Origin: an uncultured Paracoccaceae bacterium
GTDB lineage: Bacteria > Pseudomonadota > Alphaproteobacteria > Rhodobacterales > Rhodobacteraceae
DNA: 64,000 bases
Assembly: GCA_943787785.1 (NCBI GenBank)
Contig: CALSNT010000001.1
Span: 253,423 to 317,422, forward strand
Reading direction: 5' to 3'
Shown piece by piece: positions 8,505 through 16,713 of this stretch. Both the position numbers and the translations under genes were made by a program. The notes under the pieces were generated by a model. It saw only the letters and a list, made by a program, of their open reading frames with translations. It was not told where the DNA came from and ran no database searches. The stretch's first letter is position 1; each line of letters starts with the position of its first letter.

Positions 8505-9612
8505 AGTTCTCCTAATCCGAGCTATTGCAGCGGTCGCTGCGATAGTATTCGCAATTGTGCCCGCAACCGCAGATATCCTCACAGTTAACGCTTCGCCTGA
8601 TCCCATTCGGATCAATACCTCTGGCACGGCATTGGTCTCTGTAAGATGGGACGTCGAAGTTTTTCAGACGACGCCGGGCAAATACATCGTGTCGTCGTCC
8701 TCCGGTGTGCTGACAATTGGCGGCATGGCGGTTGCAACCCCGCCGGGCGGCCCCATCTCACGAACCGTTACGCACAATGGCGGCGGTTCGCAGATATTCA
8801 CTTTTCGGGACAGAATTCGAATAAGCCGAACTCATGCGAAACAAATTGGCGATGGTGCGGCGGCTGAATACTCTCGGACCTTCACCGATATGTCGGCATA
8901 TCCGAACACCGGCGACGTTCCAGTCGAACCCCGTTCGGGCGGTGGGGCGATTTCGATCCGCGATATCTCGATCAACTTCGACGATGATACCCAGTTCCGC
9001 AGCGTGGCACAGAATGCCTCGATCACCGCGCGGGCGGTTGTGTCGACCGCAGGCGAAGGGCGCATCGACGCCAGTTGGGAAGTCGCAGGCCCCGATGGCG
9101 GGCAGTTCCGTCCCATCGCGCGCGTTCGTCAGGTGCTGGCCGGGTCGCGCCGGACAGTGTTCGAAAGCCCGCCCCTGCCGACTGATCGGGCAGGTAACTA
9201 CATCGTTCGCTTTGCTACCCAACAGAACTTCTCAGGCACGGCGGAAATCGACGAGATCCGCTATGTCGTGACACCGGGCGGGGCTGCGGTACCATTGAGC
9301 TTGATCTCGCCCCGTGCAGGCGAAAGCGCCAGTGCGGGGAAACCATTCCGGTGGAGCCAGGTCGGCGGTGCCGCCTCCTATCGGCTGGAATTCCTAGAGG
9401 GAGGCGCGGGCGGCATCGAAAATGGAACCCGGATAGCCGCCGTTGACTTGCGCGCGACCGAGGCGCGACTGAAGCCATTTACACTTGCACGGCTGCGCGA
9501 TCGCACCCCGGTTTTCTGGCGTGTTCTGGCCTACGACGGGGATGGCAACATCGTGGCAACCTCGCCCGCGCGGCAGCTTGGTGGCGGATCGCCTTCGCAA
9601 AGCAATAATTAG
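8491..9612 (+). CDS. Secreted beta-sandwich protein of unknown function
   Basis: 373 residues with a clear signal peptide (KVLLIRAIAAVAAIVFAIVPATA) and no further membrane span. The mature part is rich in short strands. The C-terminal region (about 265-370: LISPRAGESASAGKPFRW, then VFWRVLAYDGDGNIVATSPA) resembles a fibronectin-III-like domain of the kind that follows a FecR domain in other envelope proteins. No catalytic motif is seen. It overlaps the barrel gene by 14 bases and is followed two bases later by the sigma factor, so it belongs to the same transcription unit and probably acts in the periplasm or on the cell surface with the barrel protein. Confidence 0.7.
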   Translation: MFSGKVLLIRAIAAVAAIVFAIVPATADILTVNASPDPIRINTSGTALVSVRWDVEVFQTTPGKYIVSSSSGVLTIGGMAVATPPGGPISRTVTHNGGGSQIFTFRDRIRISRTHAKQIGDGAAAEYSRTFTDMSAYPNTGDVPVEPRSGGGAISIRDISINFDDDTQFRSVAQNASITARAVVSTAGEGRIDASWEVAGPDGGQFRPIARVRQVLAGSRRTVFESPPLPTDRAGNYIVRFATQQNFSGTAEIDEIRYVVTPGGAAVPLSLISPRAGESASAGKPFRWSQVGGAASYRLEFLEGGAGGIENGTRIAAVDLRATEARLKPFTLARLRDRTPVFWRVLAYDGDGNIVATSPARQLGGGSPSQSNN

Positions 9613-9614
9613 GC

Positions 9615-10172
9615 ATGGGCAAAATGGCCGCCGATCACAGCTTCCTGCTTGAACAGATCGCCGCCGGCGATAAGGCCGCCTATACCGCGTTCTATCGAGA
9701 GCTGGAAAAACCCGTTTTCAGATTTATTCGCTCGAAATTGAACGATCAGCACGAAGCCAGCGACATACTTCACGAGGTCTTCATGGAAGTCTGGCGCTCG
9801 GCAGGAAAATTCGAGGGCCGCAGTTCCGTCAAGACCTGGTTGTTTGGAATCGCCTACAGGAAGACGATGGATGCATTCAGGAAGAAAGGAAGGCTCGATC
9901 TGATGAGCGAGCCGCCCGAACAGGCGGATGAAGGTCCCGACGCGGCAGCATGTTTGGCTGCCAGTCAAGAGGCGGCGCACGTACGTGCCTGTCTTGAAGA
10001 GCTGAAGCCACCGCATCGCGCGGCGGTTCAGATGGCCTTCTACGACGATATGACCTACGGTCAGATCGCCGAAGTGCAGGGGGTGCCGGAAGGCACGATC
10101 AAGACCCGGGTATTTCACGCCAAGAAACTGTTGCTCCACTGTCTTCAGGGCCGCATCGGAAGGGCTGCGTAA
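9615..10172 (+). CDS. ECF-type RNA polymerase sigma factor
   Basis: 185 residues. Region 2 is seen at about 20-90 (YRELEKPVFRFIRSKL, DILHEVFMEVWRSAGKFEG, VKTWLFGIAYRKTMDAFRKK) and region 4 at about 125-175 (LKPPHRAAVQMAFYDDMTYGQIAEV, GTIKTRVFHAKKLL). The linker is rich in acidic residues and there is no region 3, as expected for the extracytoplasmic-function class. Its stop overlaps the start of the anti-sigma gene (TAATG), so the two should be made in step. Likely targets are its own operon; no matching promoter pair was identified upstream of 6606. Confidence 0.93.
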   Translation: MGKMAADHSFLLEQIAAGDKAAYTAFYRELEKPVFRFIRSKLNDQHEASDILHEVFMEVWRSAGKFEGRSSVKTWLFGIAYRKTMDAFRKKGRLDLMSEPPEQADEGPDAAACLAASQEAAHVRACLEELKPPHRAAVQMAFYDDMTYGQIAEVQGVPEGTIKTRVFHAKKLLLHCLQGRIGRAA

Positions 10173-10903
10173 TGGCTGAGACAGGATTGAACGAACGAGA
10201 CGAGGTCGAGGCGCTTCTGCCTTTCCTCGCCAACAATACACTCGACGGGGAAGATCGGGTGCGGGTTGAGGCGGCTGTAGCTGCTGATGCCGATCTGGCC
10301 GTGCAACTGCGCGCATTGCGCCGGATTCGGCGCGAAGTGAAGGCCGAGGAAATGGATTGGTCGCCCGGTGAGATGGGGCTGGCCAAATTGTTGCGCGAGA
10401 TCGAGATCGAATCCCCCAGCGAAGCACCGGTTGAGGCTGTGGTGGACGCGCCGGTGCAACAGGCGCCGCCACGCCTGACATTGACGGACGCGATTAATGG
10501 CCCGACGTCGTCGACGGTTTCACGGACAACGGTTGTTCAGCAAGCTGCAAACACCAATACCCGTCTGCGCATATGGCAGATCGCCGCCGCGGTGGCGGTC
10601 GCAGCCTTTGCCGCCCAGTCCGTCTTTGTATGGACCGGCAGTGGCGGTCGCCCGGATGTCGAACTTGCCAGCGGTGACGCCCGTGCACCGGTTGGCGAAA
10701 GCCGCTTGCGGATCGCGTTCCAAGGCACGGCGACCGAGAGTGATATTCGCGCTCTGTTGCTGGCACAGAACCTGATCATTGTAGACGGGCCATCTGCGCT
10801 GGGCCTGTATACGGTTGCGGTTGACGACGCTTCGGTTGACGACGCTATCGCGGCTCTGCTGGCAAACCGGACGTTGATCGAAAATGTGAGTGTTGGGCAA
10901 TGA
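10172..10903 (+). CDS. Membrane anti-sigma factor with periplasmic propeptide-like domain
   Basis: 243 residues. The cytoplasmic part (1-125) has an anti-sigma helix pattern (EVEALLPFLANNTLDGEDRV, ALRRIRREV) but no HxxxCxxC zinc site. A single membrane helix follows (about 131-153, IWQIAAAVAVAAFAAQSVFV). The outer part (about 179-243) reads LRIAFQGTATESDIRALLLA, IIVDGPSALGLYTVAVDD and a last helix-strand, a beta-alpha-beta-beta-alpha-beta order like subtilisin propeptides. It overlaps the sigma gene by one base and the subtilase gene by four. The expected role is to hold the sigma factor at the inner membrane until a signal outside releases it. Confidence 0.85.
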   Translation: MAETGLNERDEVEALLPFLANNTLDGEDRVRVEAAVAADADLAVQLRALRRIRREVKAEEMDWSPGEMGLAKLLREIEIESPSEAPVEAVVDAPVQQAPPRLTLTDAINGPTSSTVSRTTVVQQAANTNTRLRIWQIAAAVAVAAFAAQSVFVWTGSGGRPDVELASGDARAPVGESRLRIAFQGTATESDIRALLLAQNLIIVDGPSALGLYTVAVDDASVDDAIAALLANRTLIENVSVGQ

Positions 10904-12363
10904 TTGGACGGTTGCGATTTCTGGCGCTGTTGGCGGTTCTGGTCATGCCCCAACTGGCCGAGGCGCAGCTGAGTACGACGTTACCGCCCAATAACAACAC
11001 CACCACCACCAACAACACGCGCTGCATCCGGCCCGGCGGCACAGTGACATTTACTGGCAACTTCACGCCCTCGCAGCAGGGTGAGATTGTGATCGGGACT
11101 CAGCCACGGCCGCGTGCTTTGACTATCCTGAGTTGGAGGGCCAACCGGGTTCGGGCGCGGGTGCCGACGCAAGGGGTCAATCCGGGCGATCAGTATCTTG
11201 TGCAGTGGATCAACAACCAACAGGTGCAGGGCACGATGGGCTTTGCCAATATCTGCCGCACCAGTGCCGAACGCGGCGACCCCAATGGGCAAACGGCCAC
11301 ACCTACCGGTCCGCGTGAACGCGCGGCGCGCGACGAGGTACCTGCACCTGACGGGTCTCCGGAATACGTTGTTTCGGTTCCCAATGGGCAGGCCAACGCC
11401 GCCGCAAATGCCTTGCAGCAGGCCGGTGCCGCCTTACTTCGGACCCGGCCACTGCCATCCCTCGGTCGCACCCTCTTGTTATTCCAACTGCCGCCGGGAC
11501 TGGGACAAGCAGGAGCGCAGGGCATTCTGGACCAGGCCGCTCCGGCGGCGCGGATCGACACGCATATGGTTTACGGCTTCGCCCAAGGCGCGCGCACTTT
11601 CGCACCGCAGCTGATCGGCGATCCGGCAGGTGCGCGCTGTAATCTGGGGCGAGGTGTCCGGGTCGGTGTTATCGACGGTCCGATCAATTCTGGCGCATTG
11701 GGCGGCGCATCCGTTACAAGCCACTCCACTCTGATCGCGGGCGAAAAGGGCGTTGGGGCCGGACATGGCACTGCTGTCGCGGCGTTGATCGCCGCGCCGA
11801 ACGGAGGCTTTGCGCCGGGCGCACGCATACTGGCCGTGAACGCCTTCTCACGCGAAACACGTGGCGAGGGCGGGCGTTTGGAGAATATAGCCGCTGGGCT
11901 GGATTGGCTGGCAGATCAGAACGCTGAAGTGGTGAACATGAGCTTCGCCGGTCGAACCAACGCCGTATTCTCCGACGTTCTCGGAGCCGCCTCCCGGCAA
12001 GGCATGGTGCTGATCGCCGCTGTCGGCAACACCGGCAAAATGACCAACGCTTATCCGGCGGCGGCAGGTCCAGTGATCGCCGTGACGGCAGTGGATGCGG
12101 CCAGCCGCCTCTACCGCAGTGCGAGCACTGGCGGGCACGTGGAACTTGCCGCACCCGGCGTTGACGTTTTCGCCGCCGGAGGGTTCCGAACCGGCACATC
12201 GTTTGCCGCGCCGATTGTCACCGCCCTTGCCGCCCGCCTTCGAGCGCGCGGTGCAGGGGCCGGCGCGATCCGAGGGCAATTGCGTCAGGGGGTCACCGAT
12301 CTGGGTGCCGCCGGACGCGACGCGCAATTTGGCTTTGGTCTGGTCCGCTCGCCGGGCTGTTAA
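10900..12363 (+). CDS. Secreted S8 family (subtilisin-like) serine protease
   Basis: 487 residues. A signal peptide (RFLALLAVLVMPQLAEA) is followed by a low-complexity NNNTTTTNN stretch, then a TIG-like beta domain (about 45-115) and a propeptide-like region (about 153-232, beginning EYVVSVPNGQANAA). The catalytic domain carries Asp in VGVIDGPI (near 257), His in GHGTAVAAL (near 288), the Asn of the AVGN segment and Ser in GTSFAAPIVTAL (near 433). It ends at the catalytic domain, with no barrel of its own. The start overlaps the anti-sigma stop (ATGA). It should act in the periplasm or outside the cell; target unknown. Confidence 0.92.
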   Translation: MIGRLRFLALLAVLVMPQLAEAQLSTTLPPNNNTTTTNNTRCIRPGGTVTFTGNFTPSQQGEIVIGTQPRPRALTILSWRANRVRARVPTQGVNPGDQYLVQWINNQQVQGTMGFANICRTSAERGDPNGQTATPTGPRERAARDEVPAPDGSPEYVVSVPNGQANAAANALQQAGAALLRTRPLPSLGRTLLLFQLPPGLGQAGAQGILDQAAPAARIDTHMVYGFAQGARTFAPQLIGDPAGARCNLGRGVRVGVIDGPINSGALGGASVTSHSTLIAGEKGVGAGHGTAVAALIAAPNGGFAPGARILAVNAFSRETRGEGGRLENIAAGLDWLADQNAEVVNMSFAGRTNAVFSDVLGAASRQGMVLIAAVGNTGKMTNAYPAAAGPVIAVTAVDAASRLYRSASTGGHVELAAPGVDVFAAGGFRTGTSFAAPIVTALAARLRARGAGAGAIRGQLRQGVTDLGAAGRDAQFGFGLVRSPGC

Positions 12364-12387
12364 TCCGACCTCGCCATCATTCGTTCC

Positions 12388-12407
12388 GAAATATCCCCGC
12401 CGGAGGC
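12388..12407 (-). repeat. Dispersed intergenic motif, copy 2
   Basis: On the minus strand this reads GCCTCCGGCGGGGATATTTC. It lies between the convergent ends of the subtilase gene (12363) and lrp (12422), filling most of the 58-base gap. Confidence 0.7.
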
Positions 12408-12421
12408 ATAGGTCTTTTGCG

Positions 12422-12928
12422 TCAGCCTGTCCCGGCCGCCATCACGCGGGTTTCCAGTACATCGAACGGTACACCCGGCGTATCCTTGGCCACGCGGATA
12501 ACCAGAGAGGTTTTGACACTTCCAACATTCTCGGCCGTGGTCAGTTTTTCCGTCAAAAAACTCTGGAAACTGCTGAGGTCCGGGGCAACGCATTTCAGCA
12601 CGAAATCGACTTCACCGTTCAACATGTGGCATTCGCGAACCAGTGGCCAGTCGCGACAAAGGGCCTCAAACGCGCTGAGGTCCGCTTCGGCCTGACTTTG
12701 CAATCCAACCATGGCGAAGACCTGAACCTCGAAGCCCAGAAGGCGCGCGTCGACATCTGCGTGATAACCGTTAATGAACCCGGCTTCCTCAAGTGCGCGA
12801 ACGCGGCGCAGGCAGGGCGGGGCGGAAATGCCAACCCGGCGTGCCAGTTCTACATTCGTCATCCGTCCATCAGCCTGCAACTCGGCCAGAATCTGACGGT
12901 CGATCTCATCAAGTTTATGTCCGGCCAT
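12422..12928 (-). CDS. Lrp/AsnC family transcriptional regulator
   Basis: 168 residues from MAGHKLDEIDRQILAEL. The N-terminal helix-turn-helix (about 5-55, NVELARRVGISAPPCLRRVRALEEAG) binds DNA, and the C-terminal RAM domain (about 70-150, FAMVGLQSQAEADLSAFEA...GEVDFVLKC) forms the amino-acid-sensing dimer. A Met further upstream in frame is ignored because the MAGHKLDEIDR start matches the family. It is transcribed away from trxB with a shared 199-base promoter region, a common Rhodobacteraceae arrangement, so it may regulate trxB or itself. Confidence 0.92.
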   Translation of the reverse strand: MAGHKLDEIDRQILAELQADGRMTNVELARRVGISAPPCLRRVRALEEAGFINGYHADVDARLLGFEVQVFAMVGLQSQAEADLSAFEALCRDWPLVRECHMLNGEVDFVLKCVAPDLSSFQSFLTEKLTTAENVGSVKTSLVIRVAKDTPGVPFDVLETRVMAAGTG

Positions 12929-13127
12929 CGTGCCCCCTGTTATTGCGAACCTTAGCCAATCGCCACGCTCGGCGCAATAATATTTCAAGGTTAAGCAAGA
13001 ATCTTAACATAGTGTTGGATCGAGGGCGTCTTACCGTAATTTTCCAGTCCGGTGATCCCCGCAGCCTTTCCCCGCTGCGATGTGCAGCCTATATCGAGTG
13101 AGTATTTTCAATTCGCCGGGGGATTCC

Positions 13128-14096
13128 ATGTCCGAACAACGCCACGTGAAAGTCATGATTATCGGCTCGGGACCTGCCGGATATACGGCCGCGGTCTATG
13201 CAACACGCGCGATGCTGGAACCTGTGCTGTTTCAGGGCATTCAGCCCGGTGGGCAGTTGACCATTACGACCGAGGTCGAAAACTGGCCGGGGGATTCCAT
13301 GGTTATGGGTCCGGACCTGATGGTGCGCATGGAAGAACACGCCAAGGCCACCGGCGCCGAGATTATTTCAGATCACATCAATTCTCTGGACCTGTCGAAA
13401 CGCCCATTCACGGCCGTGGCCGATAGCGGTGCAGTCTGGACGGCGGATGCTGTTATTCTGGCGACCGGTGCTCAGGCGAAATGGCTGGGCATGGCAAGCG
13501 AAGAGAAATTCAAGGGCTTCGGCGTTTCGGCTTGCGCAACATGCGATGGTTTCTTCTATCGTGGGCAGGATGTCGTCGTGATCGGTGGTGGCAATACCGC
13601 GGTCGAAGAGGCGCTGTTCCTCACCAATTTTGCCAGCAAGGTTACCCTGATCCACCGCCGCGACAGTCTGCGCAGCGAAAAGATCCTGCAGGACCGCTTG
13701 TTCAAGAACCCCAAGGTCGAGATCCTGTGGGACACGACGCTGGAGGAGGTCACCGGCACCGAAGACCCGCTTGGTGTCGAAGGTGTGCAGGTGAGGAATG
13801 TGAAGACCGGTGTAATCTCAGAAATCCCCTGCAAGGGGGTGTTCATCGCCATCGGGCATGCGCCCTCGTCCGAGTTGGTCAAGGATCAGCTGGAAACCCA
13901 CATGGGCGGATATGTCGTCACCGCACCTGACAGCACCGCGACCTCGATCCCCGGTGTCTATGCCGCAGGCGATCTGACCGACCACATCTATCGCCAGGCC
14001 GTGACCAGCGCAGGTATGGGATGTATGGCGGCACTGGAGGCCGAGAAGTTTCTGGCCGAGATGGAAGCCGACGACTCCCGGTCAAAAGTTGCATGA
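13128..14096 (+). CDS. trxB: Thioredoxin-disulfide reductase
   Basis: 322 residues from [20 protein letters not shown]. The FAD-binding GSGPAG motif is near residue 14, the redox-active CATC in [13 protein letters not shown] near 137, the NADPH-binding [10 protein letters not shown] near 155 and the C-terminal FAD motif [10 protein letters not shown] near 285. It passes electrons from NADPH through FAD to thioredoxin in the cytoplasm. The start chosen is the ATG whose protein matches the usual length; the ribosome site (GGGGGATTCC) is weak. The stop overlaps the next gene by four bases. Confidence 0.96.
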   Translation: MSEQRHVKVMIIGSGPAGYTAAVYATRAMLEPVLFQGIQPGGQLTITTEVENWPGDSMVMGPDLMVRMEEHAKATGAEIISDHINSLDLSKRPFTAVADSGAVWTADAVILATGAQAKWLGMASEEKFKGFGVSACATCDGFFYRGQDVVVIGGGNTAVEEALFLTNFASKVTLIHRRDSLRSEKILQDRLFKNPKVEILWDTTLEEVTGTEDPLGVEGVQVRNVKTGVISEIPCKGVFIAIGHAPSSELVKDQLETHMGGYVVTAPDSTATSIPGVYAAGDLTDHIYRQAVTSAGMGCMAALEAEKFLAEMEADDSRSKVA

Positions 14097-15223
14097 TCCT
14101 TCGCGCCCATGTGTTTACCAACACGCCGGAAAGGAATTTACTTAAACAAAGTCCGGAATTTTCGCCGCTTGTTGACGGCGTCAATTTTTCCTTTGGCCTG
14201 AGCGTCCCGGAAGACATCGACGCCCTTCTCGTGTACAACCGCTCGGCCTATTCGATTCAGACCCGGTTGCCCAAGGCACGCACAATCTTCTTTACCGGTG
14301 AACCCGACGATATACATCCTTACAGCGCCGCATATCTGAACCAATTCGGGCTGGTCCACACCTCAACAGAAAAACCGCTCGCGACGCGAAAGTTGCAGGC
14401 CAGCGCATGTGCCATGCCATTTGTCGGGATCCGGTTCGGTGACCGATCGGATCCACTGAACCTGACCTGGTTTCAGGGTATTGACCAAAGCCCGCCGAAA
14501 GACGATCTGATTTCAATCGTCACCAGCACCAAGGCAGACACGCCGTTTCATCGCAGCCGCCTGAAATTCATTGAACGGGTGCAGCAACGCATTCCTGATC
14601 GCATTCGGCTTTATGGCCGGGGCGTCAACAGCATCGACGACAAGAAAGACGCCTTGCTGGACCACAAGTATCACATTGCACTGGAAAATGCGGGCGGTCG
14701 CTACACCTGGACCGAGAAACTGGCCGACCCGTTGCTGTGTTGGTCGCTGCCGTTCCACGCCGGCTGCACCAATGTTGCGGACGAGCTGCCAAAAGATTGC
14801 TTTGTTCCGATCGATATCGATCGGCCTGATGCGGCGATCAACCTTATTATTAAGGCGCAAGAGGCAGATTTGTGGTCATCGCGCCTGCATGCCATTGACC
14901 AGGCGCGACAATTGATTTTCACAAAATACAATATCATGAATCGGTTCGCAGCACTGGTCAAAGACGTTTGTGGCATTGCCGATTCTGGTGCTGTGCCCTC
15001 GGGCCCTGTTCGGTTGATCCGCTCTGAAAGGTCGCTCTGGCCTGAACCCGGCACGCGTGGCAGCGTTCCGGAGACCGTATTGCGCCGAGCATTGATCGCA
15101 ATTGATCCGCAAATCGAGCTACGCACACTTGGGTTGCGCACACGGATTCGCGCCTTTCACAAGGCCCGCCGAACCCGACGAAATGCCCGCAGCGAAGCGG
15201 AATTTCGAAGCCGCAAAGACTGA
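14093..15223 (+). CDS. Family 10 (fucosyltransferase-like) glycosyltransferase
   Basis: 376 residues; the ATG at 14093 overlaps the trxB stop (ATGA). The central and C-terminal parts carry the GT10 acceptor/donor signature: a [23 protein letters not shown] stretch (about residues 190-215), where ExxxxxYxTEKL.D is typical of bacterial and animal alpha-1,3-fucosyltransferases, followed by a CFVPIDID-type segment. It has no signal peptide or membrane span and so would act in the cytoplasm on a nucleotide-sugar donor, probably during surface polysaccharide assembly. The donor sugar cannot be told from sequence, and no other polysaccharide genes are adjacent. Confidence 0.8.
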   Translation: MILRAHVFTNTPERNLLKQSPEFSPLVDGVNFSFGLSVPEDIDALLVYNRSAYSIQTRLPKARTIFFTGEPDDIHPYSAAYLNQFGLVHTSTEKPLATRKLQASACAMPFVGIRFGDRSDPLNLTWFQGIDQSPPKDDLISIVTSTKADTPFHRSRLKFIERVQQRIPDRIRLYGRGVNSIDDKKDALLDHKYHIALENAGGRYTWTEKLADPLLCWSLPFHAGCTNVADELPKDCFVPIDIDRPDAAINLIIKAQEADLWSSRLHAIDQARQLIFTKYNIMNRFAALVKDVCGIADSGAVPSGPVRLIRSERSLWPEPGTRGSVPETVLRRALIAIDPQIELRTLGLRTRIRAFHKARRTRRNARSEAEFRSRKD

Positions 15224-15251
15224 AACGGATGTGTAAGTTCAGGCCAGTGAC

Positions 15252-15974
15252 TTAGAAGGTTGCCAGCGCACCCGCTGCCAGAACAGCACCCGTAGGTGCG
15301 CCGGTGGGGGATCCACCGACCGGTTCTTCGCTGATTGCCAATGTCGCCATTTGGAAGTCGCCGCGCAGTTTTTCAGGCACCGAGATCACCACCTGCTGGC
15401 CAGCAGGCAGCACACCCAGTGAGACCGGGGCGTCGTCGCCGATGATAGCCCATAATTCCAGATCACGCTGGCTGGGTGCGGCACCGGCGGTGCGGTTCAG
15501 CTTCAGTTCGCCTGTGTCGGCCTGATAGACTGCGATCACTCGGAGCGAGGCATCTTGCGCTGCAATATCTGCCGTGTGGATCGCCCCTCCGCCGATCTGA
15601 GTGCCCGGTCCGCCGCCCGGTGTGGTGAACATCGGCAAGAAGGCCATGAAAGCCGCTGCAGCCGCAACGGCGGCCATCCCGATTGCCGCCGTCCGCCATA
15701 GGCGCAGTTTCGACGTCAGCGACGAGGTATTGCCGATGTCTGCGAATAGCTCGGCCTCAATAGTGCGTTTTAGAGTGGCTGGAGGCGTGACAGGCACAAC
15801 TTCGTCGGCAAGGGCCGCGAAATGCTCGTTCCAGAATACCACCTCCGCGCGGACCTCGGGATCCCAGGCGATTGTCGCCTCGAAGTCCTTGCGGTCGGCA
15901 GATGGCATCAGGTGCAGCACATACTCGGCTGCGCGCATGGCCCCATCACGCTCGGCTGTGGTTTCGGTACTCAT
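15252..15974 (-). CDS. Anti-sigma factor with RskA-type C-terminal domain
   Basis: 240 residues from MSTETTAERDG; the ATG overlaps the sigma factor stop by four bases. An N-terminal helical anti-sigma part (AEYVLHLMPSADRKDFEA, VRAEVVFWNEHFAALADE) precedes one membrane helix (about 93-115, AAIGMAAVAAAAAFMAFLPM). The outer part has the RskA pattern (LRVIAVYQADTGELKLNRT, ELWAIIGDDAPVSLGVL). It should sequester the sigma factor encoded just upstream at the inner membrane. No zinc-binding cysteines are present. Confidence 0.9.
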   Translation of the reverse strand: MSTETTAERDGAMRAAEYVLHLMPSADRKDFEATIAWDPEVRAEVVFWNEHFAALADEVVPVTPPATLKRTIEAELFADIGNTSSLTSKLRLWRTAAIGMAAVAAAAAFMAFLPMFTTPGGGPGTQIGGGAIHTADIAAQDASLRVIAVYQADTGELKLNRTAGAAPSQRDLELWAIIGDDAPVSLGVLPAGQQVVISVPEKLRGDFQMATLAISEEPVGGSPTGAPTGAVLAAGALATF

Positions 15975-16513
15975 TGGCTCAAACACTCTCTCAACTTCTC
16001 AAGCGACCTGCGTAGCCAGGTGCGCATCGTATTCAGCGGAACGTCATGGACCTTTGCCAGATCGGCATAGGTTTGACCTTCCAGATATGCGCCCCGCACT
16101 GCGGCGCGCCGATCAGGCTCCAACGTGTCCATGCAGGCGCCGATGCGGGCCGCCTCGGACGAGGCGATCGCCGCGGCTTCGGGTGTCGGTCCCGCGGAAG
16201 GGACCGCGTCAGCCTCGGACAGATCCTCGCCCGCCGTCTTGCGCCGACGCAGGCTGTCGATCGCCGTATTGCGGGCAATCGTTATCAGCCAAGTCATCGG
16301 GCTAAGCCCGTTGGCCGCATATCTGTCCGCCCGTTTCCAAACCTTAACGAACGTGTCTTGCAGCGCGTCTTCTGCCGCTGCCCGATCGTTTAAGACACGC
16401 AAGCACACCCCAAAAAGTTTCGCCGACGTCTTATCATATAGCTGCGAAAGCGCTTTTCTGTCGCCTAACGTCAGGCGGGACAACAGGTTTTCGATGTCAG
16501 CGGTTGTGTTCAC
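15971..16513 (-). CDS. ECF-type sigma factor paired with an RskA-like anti-sigma
   Basis: 180 residues with a GTG start at 16513. Region 2 is seen in LSQLYDKTSAKLFGVCLRVL, AEDALQDTFVKVWKRADRY and MTWLITIARNTAIDSLRRRK; region 4 in LEPDRRAAVRGAYLEGQTYADLAKV and LNTMRTWLRRSLEKLRE. This is the SigK-like ECF class that goes with RskA anti-sigmas. It is divergent from sat-cysC over a 200-base gap. The pair is distinct in sequence from the sigma/anti-sigma pair at 9615-10903. Confidence 0.92.
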   Translation of the reverse strand: MNTTADIENLLSRLTLGDRKALSQLYDKTSAKLFGVCLRVLNDRAAAEDALQDTFVKVWKRADRYAANGLSPMTWLITIARNTAIDSLRRRKTAGEDLSEADAVPSAGPTPEAAAIASSEAARIGACMDTLEPDRRAAVRGAYLEGQTYADLAKVHDVPLNTMRTWLRRSLEKLRECLSQ

Positions 16514-16713
16514 GGCCAGCCCAAATCACTTAGAGTTCTCGTTATTTAGCCACTCAGACCCTACCTTGGCCAGCAGACATTGCCGCAATGCCGTTTAGAA
16601 TGCCTCATAGGAGGCAAATTTCTGAATCAAGCGGTTGTCATAGGGCCTGTCGAGGGGATAGCACCGCGCCGACGCACCTAAATTTGTTTCTCGCACCAAC
16701 TGGAAATCAAGCC

